A DNA stretch of 64,000 nt, from contig OX044356.1 of NCBI GenBank assembly GCA_943846715.1, positions 372,001 through 436,000 of the forward strand, written 5' to 3'. How positions within the stretch are numbered: the stretch's first letter is position 1; each line of letters opens with the position of its first letter. This DNA is from TMED14 sp002378565. Its GTDB lineage: Bacteria > Bacteroidota > Bacteroidia > Flavobacteriales > Schleiferiaceae. The notes under the pieces are model-generated. The model ran no database searches and was not told where the DNA came from. It saw nothing but the letters and a program-made list of their open reading frames with translations. Positions 41,290 to 50,748 of this stretch are shown here, piece after piece. Position numbers and translations under genes: made by a program.

Positions 41290-41297
41290 CAAAGGTA
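41290..41297 (-). promoter_or_regulatory. Predicted -7 element of the uvrD-DUF4290-murA operon
   Basis: Minus-strand TACCTTTG, an exact TAnnTTTG match, 11 bases before the ATG at 41278; used to choose that start. Confidence 0.55.
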
Positions 41298-41369
41298 GGT
41301 GAGTCCATGAATCATGGAAAGCCGAGTCAACAGTTTTTAAAAAGTTACTAATTGGGCTTTTAAGCGTGG

Positions 41370-41399
41370 TTGTATATGCAGGAAAATACTCTACATTTG
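41370..41399 (+). promoter_or_regulatory. Predicted promoter of the ribosomal superoperon
   Basis: TTG at 41370-41372 and TACATTTG at 41392-41399 (exact TAnnTTTG) with a 19-base spacer, giving a leader of roughly 50 bases before rpsL. No other exact match was noticed between here and rplQ. Confidence 0.6.
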
Positions 41400-41457
41400 C
41401 AGTCCCCAAAAAAATGGGTGTTAACAACGCATTGAGAACGAAACTAAATCAGATCGA

Positions 41458-41838
41458 ATGCCAACAATACAGCAACTGGTTCGTAAAGGCCGGGTGAAAA
41501 TGACAAAAAAGAGCAAGTCCGTTGCTCTAGATTCTTGCCCACAAAGGCGCGGGGTATGCACACGTGTATACACTACTACGCCAAAGAAACCCAACTCTGC
41601 CATGCGGAAAGTCGCCCGTGTGCGATTGACCAATGGCAATGAAGTGAATGCCTACATCGGCGGTGAAGGACACAACCTCCAAGAGCACAGCATTGTGCTT
41701 GTTCGCGGTGGTCGAGTGAAAGATCTTCCCGGTGTTCGCTATCACATCGTACGTGGCGCACTAGATACTTCAGGTGTTGCAGATCGAACTCAGCGTCGAT
41801 CCAAGTACGGAACCAAACGTCCAAAAGCCAAGAAATAA
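41458..41838 (+). CDS. rpsL: 30S ribosomal protein S12
   Basis: 126 residues; uS12 of the decoding centre. TTPKKPNSAMRKVARV and GGRVKDLPGVRYHIVRG carry the lysines at the known streptomycin-resistance positions in wild-type form. First gene of the superoperon, three bases before rpsG. Confidence 0.98.
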   Translation: MPTIQQLVRKGRVKMTKKSKSVALDSCPQRRGVCTRVYTTTPKKPNSAMRKVARVRLTNGNEVNAYIGGEGHNLQEHSIVLVRGGRVKDLPGVRYHIVRGALDTSGVADRTQRRSKYGTKRPKAKK

Positions 41839-41841
41839 GCC

Positions 41842-42312
41842 ATGAGAAAGACACGTGCAAAAAAGCGCCCTCTGCTTCCAGATCCCCGATTCAACGATGA
41901 ATTGGTGACACGTTTTGTAAACAACATGATGCTGGATGGCAAGAAATCTCTTGCATTCACCATTTTTTATGACGCCATTGATCTAGTCTCAGAGAAGACT
42001 GGAGAAGGTGATGGTCTTGAGCAGTGGAAAACAGCTTTGACCAATGTCATGCCACACGTTGAGGTTCGTAGCCGACGTGTAGGTGGTTCAACTTTCCAGA
42101 TCCCTCACCCGATTCGTCCTGACCGAAAGGTAACCATGGCGATGAAGTGGTTGATCGAATTTTCTCGCAAGCGCAATGAGAAGACCATGGCAAACAAATT
42201 AGCCAATGAGATCATTGCAGCAGCGAAGGAAGAAGGTGCAGCTGTGAAGCGTCGTCAAGACACACACAAGATGGCTGAAGCCAACAAGGCATTTTCTCAT
42301 TTCCGTTTCTAA
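41842..42312 (+). CDS. rpsG: 30S ribosomal protein S7
   Basis: 156 residues; uS7, assembly initiator of the 30S head and part of the E site. Full length, with MRKTRAKKRPLLPDPRF at the start and KWLIEFSRKRNEKTMA in the conserved helix. Ten bases before fusA. Confidence 0.98.
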   Translation: MRKTRAKKRPLLPDPRFNDELVTRFVNNMMLDGKKSLAFTIFYDAIDLVSEKTGEGDGLEQWKTALTNVMPHVEVRSRRVGGSTFQIPHPIRPDRKVTMAMKWLIEFSRKRNEKTMANKLANEIIAAAKEEGAAVKRRQDTHKMAEANKAFSHFRF

Positions 42313-42322
42313 ATCATTCACC

Positions 42323-44449
42323 ATGTCAACACGGGATCTTAAATTTACACGCAACATCGGCATCATGGCTCACATTGATGCAGGTAAGACGACAACGACT
42401 GAGCGCGTTCTTTACTACACAGGTGTGAGTCACAAAATTGGTGAAGTGCACGATGGTGCGGCAACCATGGACTGGATGGAGCAAGAGCAAGAGCGTGGTA
42501 TCACCATCACATCTGCCGCTACCACGTGTTTTTGGAACTTCCCAACCAATCAAGGCCAGGCCATTCCAGAATCTGAAGAGTACAAGGTCAATATCATTGA
42601 CACCCCTGGGCACGTTGATTTCACTGTTGAGGTAGAGCGTTCATTGCGCGTATTGGATGGTGCTGTTGCATTGCTTTGTGCCGTCGGTGGTGTTCAGCCT
42701 CAAACGGAAACTGTTTGGCGTCAGGCAACAAAATACGCCGTGCCACGCATGGTGTTTGTCAACAAGATGGACCGTACCGGTGCAGATTTCTTTGAGGTAG
42801 TCAGCCAAATTGGCGACCGTTTGAAAGGCAATCCCTTGGTGATGCAAGTGCCAATCGGTAATGAGGGAGAATTTAAAGGCATCGTTGACTTGTTGGATAA
42901 GCGTGCCATTATTTGGAACGATGACACCCAAGGCATGACTTACAAGGAAGTAGAAATTCCTGCTGAATTGGTTGAGACTGTCGATGAGTACCGAGAGAAA
43001 TTGGTTGAAGCTATTGCTGAATTTGATGACAACCTGTTGGAAAAGTTCTTTGAGGATCCCGATAGCATCACTCGAGAGGAAATGGTTGCTGCTATTCGTA
43101 AAGGCACCATTGAAATGAAAATTACGCCTGTCTTCTGTGGCTCCGCCTTCAAGAATAAAGGTGTGCAAACTATGTTGGATGCGGTGATGTCTTATTTGCC
43201 ATCCCCTTTGGATGTGGAAGCTATCACTGGTGAGAACCCTGATACAGGTGAGGAAGAGTCTCGCAAGCCATCCGTAGATGAGCCATTCTCAGCCCTTGCT
43301 TTCAAGATTGCGACGGACCCATTTGTTGGCCGGTTGTGCTTTTTCCGTGTATACTCTGGATCAACCGATGCAGGTTCTTACGTGAAAAACATGCGAACCA
43401 TGAAGAAGGAGCGTATTTCTCGCATCTTCCAAATGCACTCCAACAAGCAGAATGCCATTCCTACAATTGAGGCTGGTGATATTGGTGCAGGTGTTGGTTT
43501 CAAGGACATTCGCACAGGCGATACCCTTGCAGCTGAAAAACATCCCATCGTATTGGAATCTATGACATTCCCTGAGCCAGTGATTGGCATAGCTGTTGAA
43601 CCTAAGTCACAGGCTGACATGGACAAGATGGGTATGGCATTGGCTAAATTGGCAGAAGAAGATCCAACTTTCCGTGTTGTCACGGATGAGGAAACCGGTC
43701 AGACTGTGATCAGTGGTATGGGCGAATTGCATTTGGACATCCTTGTTGACCGCATGCGACGTGAATTCAAGGTTGAATGCAACCAAGGTGCACCTCAGGT
43801 TCAGTACAAGGAGGCATTGAACGAGACCGTCAGCCACCGTGAAACATACAAGAAGCAGACAGGTGGCCGCGGTAAATTTGCAGACATCGTCTTCACGATT
43901 GGACCCGTTGATGAAGACTTCGAAGGTGACTTGCAGTTTGTGAATGAAGTCAAAGGTGGCAATGTGCCTCGTGAATTTATTCCATCTGTTGAGAAAGGAT
44001 TCAAGAATGCCATGGTCAATGGCCCGTTGGCTGGCTATGGAATTGACACCATGAAGGTGACATTGAAGGATGGTTCATTCCACCCTGTTGACTCTGATCA
44101 GTTGTCCTTTGAGCAAGCTGGAAAGCTTGGTTTCCGTTCTTCGGCTAAAAAGGCATCTCCGGTCATCTTGGAACCAATCATGAAGATGGAAGTTGTCATG
44201 CCAGAAAACGCCATGGGAGATGTTGTGGGAGACCTCAACAAACGCCGTGGCGTGGTTCAAGGTATGGACACCAAGGAAGGTGATTCCGTTGTGAAAGCTG
44301 AAGTGCCATTGAGCGAAATGTTTGGTTACGTTACCAGCTTACGCACCATCACATCTGGTCGTGGCAGTTCTACCATGGAATTCAGCCATTACGCCGCAAC
44401 GCCTAACAATATTTCTGAAGCAGTCATTGAGGCTGTAAAGGGAGCCTAA
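42323..44449 (+). CDS. fusA: Elongation factor G
   Basis: 708 residues. Translocase GTPase with G1 AHIDAGKT (16-23), G2 around ERGITITSAATT, G3 DTPGH (93-97) and G4 NKMD (147-150); domains II-V follow without gaps. The str operon continues directly into rpsJ with no tuf gene between, the usual Bacteroidota arrangement. Fifteen bases separate it from rpsJ. Confidence 0.98.
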   Translation: MSTRDLKFTRNIGIMAHIDAGKTTTTERVLYYTGVSHKIGEVHDGAATMDWMEQEQERGITITSAATTCFWNFPTNQGQAIPESEEYKVNIIDTPGHVDFTVEVERSLRVLDGAVALLCAVGGVQPQTETVWRQATKYAVPRMVFVNKMDRTGADFFEVVSQIGDRLKGNPLVMQVPIGNEGEFKGIVDLLDKRAIIWNDDTQGMTYKEVEIPAELVETVDEYREKLVEAIAEFDDNLLEKFFEDPDSITREEMVAAIRKGTIEMKITPVFCGSAFKNKGVQTMLDAVMSYLPSPLDVEAITGENPDTGEEESRKPSVDEPFSALAFKIATDPFVGRLCFFRVYSGSTDAGSYVKNMRTMKKERISRIFQMHSNKQNAIPTIEAGDIGAGVGFKDIRTGDTLAAEKHPIVLESMTFPEPVIGIAVEPKSQADMDKMGMALAKLAEEDPTFRVVTDEETGQTVISGMGELHLDILVDRMRREFKVECNQGAPQVQYKEALNETVSHRETYKKQTGGRGKFADIVFTIGPVDEDFEGDLQFVNEVKGGNVPREFIPSVEKGFKNAMVNGPLAGYGIDTMKVTLKDGSFHPVDSDQLSFEQAGKLGFRSSAKKASPVILEPIMKMEVVMPENAMGDVVGDLNKRRGVVQGMDTKEGDSVVKAEVPLSEMFGYVTSLRTITSGRGSSTMEFSHYAATPNNISEAVIEAVKGA

Positions 44450-44464
44450 TAACCGAAGCGAATC

Positions 44465-44770
44465 ATGAGTCAAAAAATCCGCATCAAACTGAAATCCTAC
44501 GACCACAACTTGGTCGATCGGAGTGCAGAGCAAATCGTTAAAACAGTCAAGAGCACGGGTGCTGTTGTCAATGGGCCTATTCCATTGCCAACAAACAAGC
44601 GTATCTACACGGTATTGCGATCTCCGCACGTTAACAAAAAATCTCGCGAGCAATTTGAGTTATCCAACTACAAGCGTCTGTTAGATATCTATAGCTCTTC
44701 CAGCAAAACCATTGATGCGTTGATGAAGTTGGAGTTGCCTAGTGGGGTTGAAGTAGAAATTAAAGTTTAA
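44465..44770 (+). CDS. rpsJ: 30S ribosomal protein S10
   Basis: 101 residues; uS10, also NusE in antitermination. RIKLKSYDHNLVDRSAEQIV at the start and GPIPLPTNKRIYTVLRSPHVNKKSREQFE in the loop are intact. Confidence 0.98.
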   Translation: MSQKIRIKLKSYDHNLVDRSAEQIVKTVKSTGAVVNGPIPLPTNKRIYTVLRSPHVNKKSREQFELSNYKRLLDIYSSSSKTIDALMKLELPSGVEVEIKV

Positions 44771-44782
44771 TATCATAGTATT

Positions 44783-45394
44783 ATGCCTGGACTAATTGGC
44801 AAAAAAATCGGAATGACCAGCATCTTCGGTGCAGATGGGAAAAATTTCCCGTGCACTGTGATTGAGTTGGGTCCCTGTACGGTGACTCAGCTTAAATCGG
44901 ACGATGTCGATGGTTACAACGCCGTGCAGATCGGTTTCAAGGACGCTAAGCGTCCTAACCAAGCTGCCTCCGGCCACGCTGCCAAAGCGAAAACCTCTGC
45001 AAAAACTAAGTACGTAGAATTTGACAGCTTCTCTGAAGATGTGAAACTGGGCGATGAGCTCACCGTTTCCATATTCGCTGAAGGTGACTTTGTTGACGTA
45101 GTAGGCACAAGCAAGGGTAAAGGCTTTCAAGGCGTTGTAAAGCGTCACAACTTTGCCGGTGTGGGTCAAGCCACACACGGTCAACACAATCGTTTGCGCG
45201 CACCGGGTTCTATTGGAGCCGGTTCCTCACCATCTCGTGTCTTCAAGGGCATGCGCATGGGAGGCCGTATGGGCAACGATCGCATCAAGGTGACAAACCT
45301 TGAGGTGTTGAAAGTAGATGTTGAACACAGCATGATTGTGGTTAAAGGATCAATTCCTGGAGCCAAGCAGTCAATGGTAATCGTTGAGAAATAA
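44783..45394 (+). CDS. rplC: 50S ribosomal protein L3
   Basis: 203 residues; uL3. PGLIGKKIGMTSIFG opens the protein, and the GVVKRHNFAGVGQATHGQHNRLRAPGS loop reaches toward the peptidyl transferase centre. Stop and rplD start overlap as TAATG. Confidence 0.98.
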   Translation: MPGLIGKKIGMTSIFGADGKNFPCTVIELGPCTVTQLKSDDVDGYNAVQIGFKDAKRPNQAASGHAAKAKTSAKTKYVEFDSFSEDVKLGDELTVSIFAEGDFVDVVGTSKGKGFQGVVKRHNFAGVGQATHGQHNRLRAPGSIGAGSSPSRVFKGMRMGGRMGNDRIKVTNLEVLKVDVEHSMIVVKGSIPGAKQSMVIVEK

Positions 45395-46026
45395 TGAAAG
45401 TGAATATTGTCACTCAAGAGGGTAAAGATTCAGGTCGCAAGGCGACATTGAGCAAGGAGGTCTATGGCATTACACCCAGTGATCACGCCATGTATTTGGA
45501 CGTGAAACAATACCTCGCCAACCAACGCCAGGGTACGTCCAAGGCAAAGGAGCGTGGTGAAATTGCTCGAACTACAAAGAAACTCCACAAGCAAAAGGGT
45601 ACTGGTGGCGCACGTCATGGCAGCATGCGTTCCCCATTGTTCCGCGGTGGTGGCACCATCTTTGGTCCTCGTCCCCGCAGCTACAGTTTTAAATTGAATA
45701 AAAAGCTGAAGATGTTGGCTCGTCGCTCTGCATTGAGCACCATGGCAGCCGACTCTCACATCATTGTGATGGATAAGTTCAGCATGGATGCCCCCAACAC
45801 CCAGGGCTACGGTCAGGTAATCAGCGCCTTAGGCCTTAAGGGGAAGAAATCCATGGTTGTCTTGGCAGACCAGGATAAAGCAGTATATTTGTCATCCCGC
45901 AATTTTGAGGGATCTAAAGTGGTAACTGTGTCAGAATTAAGTACTTATGCGATTTTGAATGCTGGAACGCTTATCCTAACAGAAGGGGCAATAGACAAAA
46001 TTGAAAACTCATTAATCACAAAGTAA
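45394..46026 (+). CDS. rplD: 50S ribosomal protein L4
   Basis: 210 residues; uL4, lining the exit tunnel with the extended KQKGTGGARHGSMRSPLFRGGG loop. It is a repressor of its own S10 operon in E. coli; no equivalent leader structure was recognised here. Joined to rplC and rplW by one-base TAATG overlaps. Confidence 0.97.
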   Translation: MKVNIVTQEGKDSGRKATLSKEVYGITPSDHAMYLDVKQYLANQRQGTSKAKERGEIARTTKKLHKQKGTGGARHGSMRSPLFRGGGTIFGPRPRSYSFKLNKKLKMLARRSALSTMAADSHIIVMDKFSMDAPNTQGYGQVISALGLKGKKSMVVLADQDKAVYLSSRNFEGSKVVTVSELSTYAILNAGTLILTEGAIDKIENSLITK

Positions 46027-46319
46027 TGGAGGACATCATCATTCGACCCCTCATTTCGGAGAAAGCTTCAGCAGATGTTGAAGATCGCAACCGTTATGCT
46101 TTTGTGGTTAAAAAGAAAGCCAACAAGATTCAGATCAAAAAGGCTGTTGAATTAGTATATGGCGTGAGCGTTGCAAGTGTTCGCACATGCATCATGCCGG
46201 CTAAGCGCGTTGTGCGCCACACCAAAGCAGGTGTTCTTGCTGGGCGTAACAGCTCCTACAAGAAGGCCATCATTGATCTCCAAAGTGGAGAGACTATTGA
46301 CATTTACGGCAATATCTAA
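46026..46319 (+). CDS. rplW: 50S ribosomal protein L23
   Basis: 97 residues; uL23 at the tunnel exit, docking site for trigger factor and SRP. IIRPLISEKASADVEDRN and YAFVVKKKANKIQIKKAVE are the family segments. Starts one base inside the rplD stop. Confidence 0.97.
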   Translation: MEDIIIRPLISEKASADVEDRNRYAFVVKKKANKIQIKKAVELVYGVSVASVRTCIMPAKRVVRHTKAGVLAGRNSSYKKAIIDLQSGETIDIYGNI

Positions 46320-46324
46320 GCATC

Positions 46325-47149
46325 ATGGCGATACGTAAACTCAAAGCAATTACTCCTGGACAGCGTTTTCGCACAGTCAATGACTATGCAGACCTGACAG
46401 AGAGCAAGCCAGAAAAGTCTTTAACTGTAGCTAAGCGCCGTTCAGGTGGTCGGAATAACAGTGGTAAGATGACTATGCGTTACATTGGCGGAGGTGCCAA
46501 GCAACGCTACCGCATCATCGATTTCAAACGTGACAAGGCAGCTGTTCCAGCTACGGTCAAGTCCATCGAGTATGATCCAAACCGTTCAGCATTCATCGCA
46601 TTGTTGTTTTATGCAGACGGAGAGAAGCGCTACATCATTGCCCCAAGTGGCCTTGAGGTTGGCGCAGTGATTCAATCAGGTGAAGGTTCAGCCCCTAAGG
46701 TTGGCAATGCCATGAAAATCTCTGAGATTCCGTTGGGTACCATCATTCACAACATTGAATTGCACCCTGGTCAAGGTGGTGTCATTGCGCGTAGCGCTGG
46801 TGCATTTGCACAGTTGGCAGCCCGTGACGGCAAGTATGCTACCATCAAAATGCCTTCAGGTGAATTGCGCATGATCCTTGTAGAAGGCATGGCAACCATA
46901 GGCGTTGTCTCCAATTCTGATCACGCGCAGATTGTTTCCGGTAAGGCTGGTCGCAGCCGCTGGTTGGGTCGTCGTCCACGCACACGTGGTGTGGCAATGA
47001 ACCCAGTGGATCACCCAATGGGTGGTGGTGAAGGCCGTGCATCTGGTGGACATCCACGTTCACGCAACGGCATTCCTGCAAAAGGATTTAAAACTCGCTC
47101 AAAGAAAAAGCCGAGTAATCGTTACATCATTGAAAAACGTAAGAAGTAA
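46325..47149 (+). CDS. rplB: 50S ribosomal protein L2
   Basis: 274 residues; uL2, close to the peptidyl transferase centre. The C-terminal MNPVDHPMGGGEGRA segment contains the conserved histidine region. Full length and ending in a basic tail. Confidence 0.98.
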   Translation: MAIRKLKAITPGQRFRTVNDYADLTESKPEKSLTVAKRRSGGRNNSGKMTMRYIGGGAKQRYRIIDFKRDKAAVPATVKSIEYDPNRSAFIALLFYADGEKRYIIAPSGLEVGAVIQSGEGSAPKVGNAMKISEIPLGTIIHNIELHPGQGGVIARSAGAFAQLAARDGKYATIKMPSGELRMILVEGMATIGVVSNSDHAQIVSGKAGRSRWLGRRPRTRGVAMNPVDHPMGGGEGRASGGHPRSRNGIPAKGFKTRSKKKPSNRYIIEKRKK

Positions 47150-47151
47150 TC

Positions 47152-47421
47152 ATGGCACGTTCTCTTAAAAAAGGCCCATTCATTCACTACAAGCTTGAAA
47201 AGCGAGTGGTGGCCAATGTAGAAGCTAATAAAAAGACCGTCATCAAGACTTGGTCTCGCGCTTCTATGATCAGTCCAGATTTTGTTGGTCAAACCATTGC
47301 TGTTCATAACGGCAAGACTTTCATTCCTGTTTATGTCACTGAAAACATGGTAGGTCACAAGTTGGGAGAATTTTCTCCAACGCGTACTTTCCGTGGTCAT
47401 GGTGGAAACAAAAAGAAATAA
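47152..47421 (+). CDS. rpsS: 30S ribosomal protein S19
   Basis: 89 residues; uS19 in the 30S head. MARSLKKGPFIHYKLEKRV start and the HNGKTFIPVYVTENMVGHKLGEF segment are typical. Two bases after rplB. Confidence 0.98.
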   Translation: MARSLKKGPFIHYKLEKRVVANVEANKKTVIKTWSRASMISPDFVGQTIAVHNGKTFIPVYVTENMVGHKLGEFSPTRTFRGHGGNKKK

Positions 47422-47427
47422 GCTGTC

Positions 47428-47865
47428 ATGGGATCAAGAAAGAAAAATCGTTCAGAAGCCATCAAGGCTGCTAAGAAAAAAGTTGCCATGGTACACCTTC
47501 GCAACTGTCCTACATCGCCTCGAAAGATGCGCTTGATGGCAGATCTGATTCGCGGCATGGAAGTCACGAAGGCGTTGTATGTATTGAAGCACAGTTCTAA
47601 AGAGGCTTCTGGTCGCTTAGAAACACTTTTGTTGTCTGCACTGAATGTGTGGGAAACCAAGAATGAAGAATCAACAGTTGAGGGAACAACCTTGGTTGTT
47701 TCAAAGATTGAAGTGGCTTCTGCCCGCATGCTCAAGCGTATTCGCCCTGCACCACAGGGTCGCGCTCACCGTATCCGCAAGCGTTCCAATCATGTAACCA
47801 TGATTGTATCAGCTGATCAATCTGTAGACATCACATCGTCCAACGAAGTAAATGACGCCAAATAA
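47428..47865 (+). CDS. rplV: 50S ribosomal protein L22
   Basis: 145 residues; uL22, tunnel-lining. An N-terminal basic extension (MGSRKKNRSEAIKAAKKK) precedes the usual start region HLRNCPTSPRKMRLMADLIRG; the tip segment RIRPAPQGRAHRIRKRSNH is present. Longer than E. coli L22 (110). TAATG overlap with rpsC. Confidence 0.96.
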   Translation: MGSRKKNRSEAIKAAKKKVAMVHLRNCPTSPRKMRLMADLIRGMEVTKALYVLKHSSKEASGRLETLLLSALNVWETKNEESTVEGTTLVVSKIEVASARMLKRIRPAPQGRAHRIRKRSNHVTMIVSADQSVDITSSNEVNDAK

Positions 47866-48611
47866 TGGGACAAAAAACGAATCCAATTGGTAACCGCTTA
47901 GGTTATATCCGTGGTTGGGAATCCAACTGGTTTGGAGGCAAAAATTTTGGCGAGAAACTCGCTGAAGATTTCGCCATCCGCAAATACATCAACACGCGCT
48001 TGTCTCGTGCCAATGTGTCTCGCATCGTTATTGAGCGTACACTCAAGGTGGTGACTGTGACCATTGCAACAGCTCGTCCTGGCGTCATCATTGGCAAAGG
48101 CGGAACTGAAGTCGACAAGCTCAGAGAAGAATTGAAGAAGTTGACCAAAAAGGACGTTCAGTTGAACATCCATGAGATCAAGCGCCCAGAATTGGACGCT
48201 ATCTTGGTTGCTGATTCCATTGCCCGCCAATTGGAAGGCCGTGTGTCTTTCCGTCGCGCAGTGAAAATGGCTATGGGTAGTACCATGCGCATGGGCGCTG
48301 AAGGCATCAAGGTGCAGATCAGCGGCCGATTGAATGGTGCTGAGATTGCTCGCTCCATGAAATTCAAAGAAGGACGTACCCCATTGCATACTTTCCGTGC
48401 AGATATTGACTACCATCTTGCTGAGGCACATACAACTTACGGCCGTTTGGGCGTCAAAGTATGGATCATGAAAGGTGAAGTCTATGGCAAGAAGGACCTA
48501 TCCAACATCCTTGGACCTGCAAAGCGTTCTGGTAGTGGTGGTGCTGGTGGTGGTGCTAGTAAGAATCGTGGCAGCGGCGCAAGTCGCAACCGCCCAAACC
48601 GTAATGCTTAA
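47865..48611 (+). CDS. rpsC: 30S ribosomal protein S3
   Basis: 248 residues; uS3 at the mRNA entry channel, with KH domain GVIIGKGGTEVDKLREELKK. The C-terminus carries a Gly/Ser/Arg/Asn-rich tail (from about residue 222, SGSGGAGGGASKNRG...), probably disordered. Confidence 0.97.
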   Translation: MGQKTNPIGNRLGYIRGWESNWFGGKNFGEKLAEDFAIRKYINTRLSRANVSRIVIERTLKVVTVTIATARPGVIIGKGGTEVDKLREELKKLTKKDVQLNIHEIKRPELDAILVADSIARQLEGRVSFRRAVKMAMGSTMRMGAEGIKVQISGRLNGAEIARSMKFKEGRTPLHTFRADIDYHLAEAHTTYGRLGVKVWIMKGEVYGKKDLSNILGPAKRSGSGGAGGGASKNRGSGASRNRPNRNA

Positions 48612-48622
48612 TCTATTAGGTC

Positions 48623-49045
48623 ATGTTACAGCCAAAGCGTACAAAACACCGTAAGATGTTCAAAGGCCGAATGAAAGGCAATGCCCAGCGTGGCACAGAG
48701 CTTTCATTTGGATCCTACGGCATCAAATCCCTGGAAGATGTCTGGATGACATCTCGCCAAATTGAGTCAGCTCGTATTGCAGCTACTCGCTACATGCAGC
48801 GTCAGGGTCAGTTGTGGATTCGCATCTTCCCAGACAAACCTATCACCAAGAAACCGCTTGAGGTTCGTATGGGTAAGGGTAAGGGTAATGTCGAATACTG
48901 GGCAGCTGTTGTCAAGCCAGGCCGCATGCTCTTTGAGCTAGATGGCGTCCCTGAAGATGTTGCAAAAGAAGCCCTTCGCTTAGCTGCGCAGAAGCTTCCT
49001 GTTAAAACCAAATTAGTCACACGTCGCGATTTGCAGGCGCTATAA
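48623..49045 (+). CDS. rplP: 50S ribosomal protein L16
   Basis: 140 residues; uL16 near the A site. MLQPKRTKHRKMFKGRMKG start and RMGKGKGNVEYWAAVVKPGR are diagnostic. Eight bases before rpmC. Confidence 0.98.
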   Translation: MLQPKRTKHRKMFKGRMKGNAQRGTELSFGSYGIKSLEDVWMTSRQIESARIAATRYMQRQGQLWIRIFPDKPITKKPLEVRMGKGKGNVEYWAAVVKPGRMLFELDGVPEDVAKEALRLAAQKLPVKTKLVTRRDLQAL

Positions 49046-49053
49046 TCTGAGCT

Positions 49054-49242
49054 ATGAATAACGAAGAAATTCGAAATCTCTCTGACCAAGATCTTCAAGC
49101 CAAGTTGGCTGAAGTGAAAAGTGAACTTGCTGATATGAGGCGAGTGAATCGGATCAGTCCACTGGAAAATCCCATGCGGATTAGCGCTATCCGCAAGGAC
49201 GTTGCTCGCATGGCTACTGAAATAAGCACACGTAAAGCATAA
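49054..49242 (+). CDS. rpmC: 50S ribosomal protein L29
   Basis: 62 residues; uL29, two helices beside L23. EIRNLSDQDLQAKLAEVKSE and NPMRISAIRKDVARMATEI fit the family. ATG at 49054. Confidence 0.95.
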   Translation: MNNEEIRNLSDQDLQAKLAEVKSELADMRRVNRISPLENPMRISAIRKDVARMATEISTRKA

Positions 49243-49250
49243 TCTATACC

Positions 49251-49511
49251 ATGGAAAATCAACGTAATCTTCGCAAAGAGCGTATTGGCACAATCACCAG
49301 TTCCGCCATGGACAAGACGGTGACTGTCAATGTTTCTCGTCGTGTCAAGCATGCCAAGTATGGCAAGTTCCTCACGTTCAGTAAAAAGTTTCATGCGCAT
49401 GATGAGGCTAATGACTGTGGTGTTGGCGATACCGTTCGCATCATGGAAAGCCGACCAATAAGCCGCACCAAGTGCTGGCGCGTTGTTGAAATAATCGAAA
49501 GAGCTAAGTAA
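49251..49511 (+). CDS. rpsQ: 30S ribosomal protein S17
   Basis: 86 residues; uS17, OB fold. RKERIGTITSSAMDKTVTVN and HDEANDCGVGDTVRIMESRP are typical. Two bases before rplN. Confidence 0.97.
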   Translation: MENQRNLRKERIGTITSSAMDKTVTVNVSRRVKHAKYGKFLTFSKKFHAHDEANDCGVGDTVRIMESRPISRTKCWRVVEIIERAK

Positions 49512-49513
49512 GC

Positions 49514-49882
49514 ATGTTACAGACAGAATCTCGTCTCCGCGTTGCGGACAATACTGGCGCCAAGGAAGTCTTGGTGATTCGTGTACTAGGTGGCACCAAG
49601 CGTCGCTACGCTCGTTTGGGTGACAAAATTGTCGTCACTGTCAAGGATGCCACACCAGGTGGCAATACAAAAAAAGGCACCGTTACTCGTGCAGTGGTCG
49701 TTCGCACCAAGAAAGAAGTGCGTCGCCCTGATGGATCCTACATTCGCTTTGATGACAATGCATGTGTGTTGTTGGATGAGGCGGGTCAAATGAAGGGTAC
49801 TCGTGTATTTGGTCCTGTCGCTCGTGAATTGCGTGACAAGCAGTTCATGAAGATTGTCTCTTTAGCACCTGAAGTGCTGTAA
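49514..49882 (+). CDS. rplN: 50S ribosomal protein L14
   Basis: 122 residues; uL14 at the subunit interface. MLQTESRLRVADNTGAKEVL and GTRVFGPVARELRDKQFMKI are complete. It binds ribosome silencing and release factors in other bacteria. Confidence 0.98.
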   Translation: MLQTESRLRVADNTGAKEVLVIRVLGGTKRRYARLGDKIVVTVKDATPGGNTKKGTVTRAVVVRTKKEVRRPDGSYIRFDDNACVLLDEAGQMKGTRVFGPVARELRDKQFMKIVSLAPEVL

Positions 49883-49894
49883 TTATTTATTAAG

Positions 49895-50206
49895 ATGGCA
49901 AAATTCCACATCAAAACAGGAGACACCGTCATGGTCATCGCAGGTACTGCGAAGGGCCAGAGTGGCCGTGTGATCCGCATGATCCCTAAGCAGCATCGCG
50001 CTGTCATTGAAGGTTTGAACTTGGTTACCAAGCATCAAAAACCTTCAGCAACTAGCCCTCAAGGTGGCATTGTGAAAATGGAAGCTCCCATTCACTTGTC
50101 TAACTTGATGCTCATGATCGGTGACCAAGCCACACGTGTGGGTCGCCGGATTGAGGATGGTAAGGTTGTTCGTTACGCTAAGAAAACCGGTGATATCATT
50201 AAGTAA
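49895..50206 (+). CDS. rplX: 50S ribosomal protein L24
   Basis: 103 residues; uL24, assembly initiator, with the KOW motif KTGDTVMVIAGTAKGQSGRV. Its TAA overlaps the rplE ATG by one base. Confidence 0.97.
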   Translation: MAKFHIKTGDTVMVIAGTAKGQSGRVIRMIPKQHRAVIEGLNLVTKHQKPSATSPQGGIVKMEAPIHLSNLMLMIGDQATRVGRRIEDGKVVRYAKKTGDIIK

Positions 50207-50745
50207 TGGAACCTACACTCAAGAAAAACTACAAAGAGAAAGTCGTTCCTGCATTGATGGAGGAATTTGGCTACACCAATAAGATGCAAGTTCCTCGTCT
50301 AGAGAAAATTGTTCTAAGTCAAGGTGTCGGTGCTGCAGTTTCTGACAAGAAACTCGTTCAGTATGCCGTTGAGGAAATGACAATAATTGCTGGCCAAATG
50401 GCTGTCATGACCAAGTCTAAGAAAGACGTGTCCAATTTCAAATTGCGTAAAGGCATGCCAATCGGCGCCCGTGTCACCTTGCGTGGTGAGCGCATGTATG
50501 AATTCATGGAGCGACTGTTTGTTTCTGCCTTGCCACGTGTTCGTGACTTCCAAGGTGTCAAGCAAGGTTTTGATGGACGAGGTAACTTGACCATGGGCAT
50601 CAAAGAGCAAATCATTTTCCCTGAGATTGAAATCGACAAGGTGAACCGCATTGCTGGTATGGATATCACATTTGTGACCAATGCCAATACAGATAAAGAA
50701 AGCAAGGCGCTTTTGAAAGCATTTGGAATGCCCCTTAAAAAGTAA
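50206..50745 (+). CDS. rplE: 50S ribosomal protein L5
   Basis: 179 residues; uL5, binding 5S rRNA. LEKIVLSQGVGAAVSDKKLV and FPEIEIDKVNRIAGMDITFV are the family segments. Starts on the last base of the rplX stop. Confidence 0.98.
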   Translation: MEPTLKKNYKEKVVPALMEEFGYTNKMQVPRLEKIVLSQGVGAAVSDKKLVQYAVEEMTIIAGQMAVMTKSKKDVSNFKLRKGMPIGARVTLRGERMYEFMERLFVSALPRVRDFQGVKQGFDGRGNLTMGIKEQIIFPEIEIDKVNRIAGMDITFVTNANTDKESKALLKAFGMPLKK

Positions 50746-50748
50746 GAC

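Noticed and set aside
41842..44465. Search for tuf between fusA and rpsJ
   Set aside because: The gap is 15 bases; EF-Tu is simply not encoded here, which is normal for this phylum and not a deletion signal.
47898..48431. 177-codon open frame antisense to rpsC
   Set aside because: Shadow of a highly expressed gene with biased codons; His/Cys-rich translation without family features.
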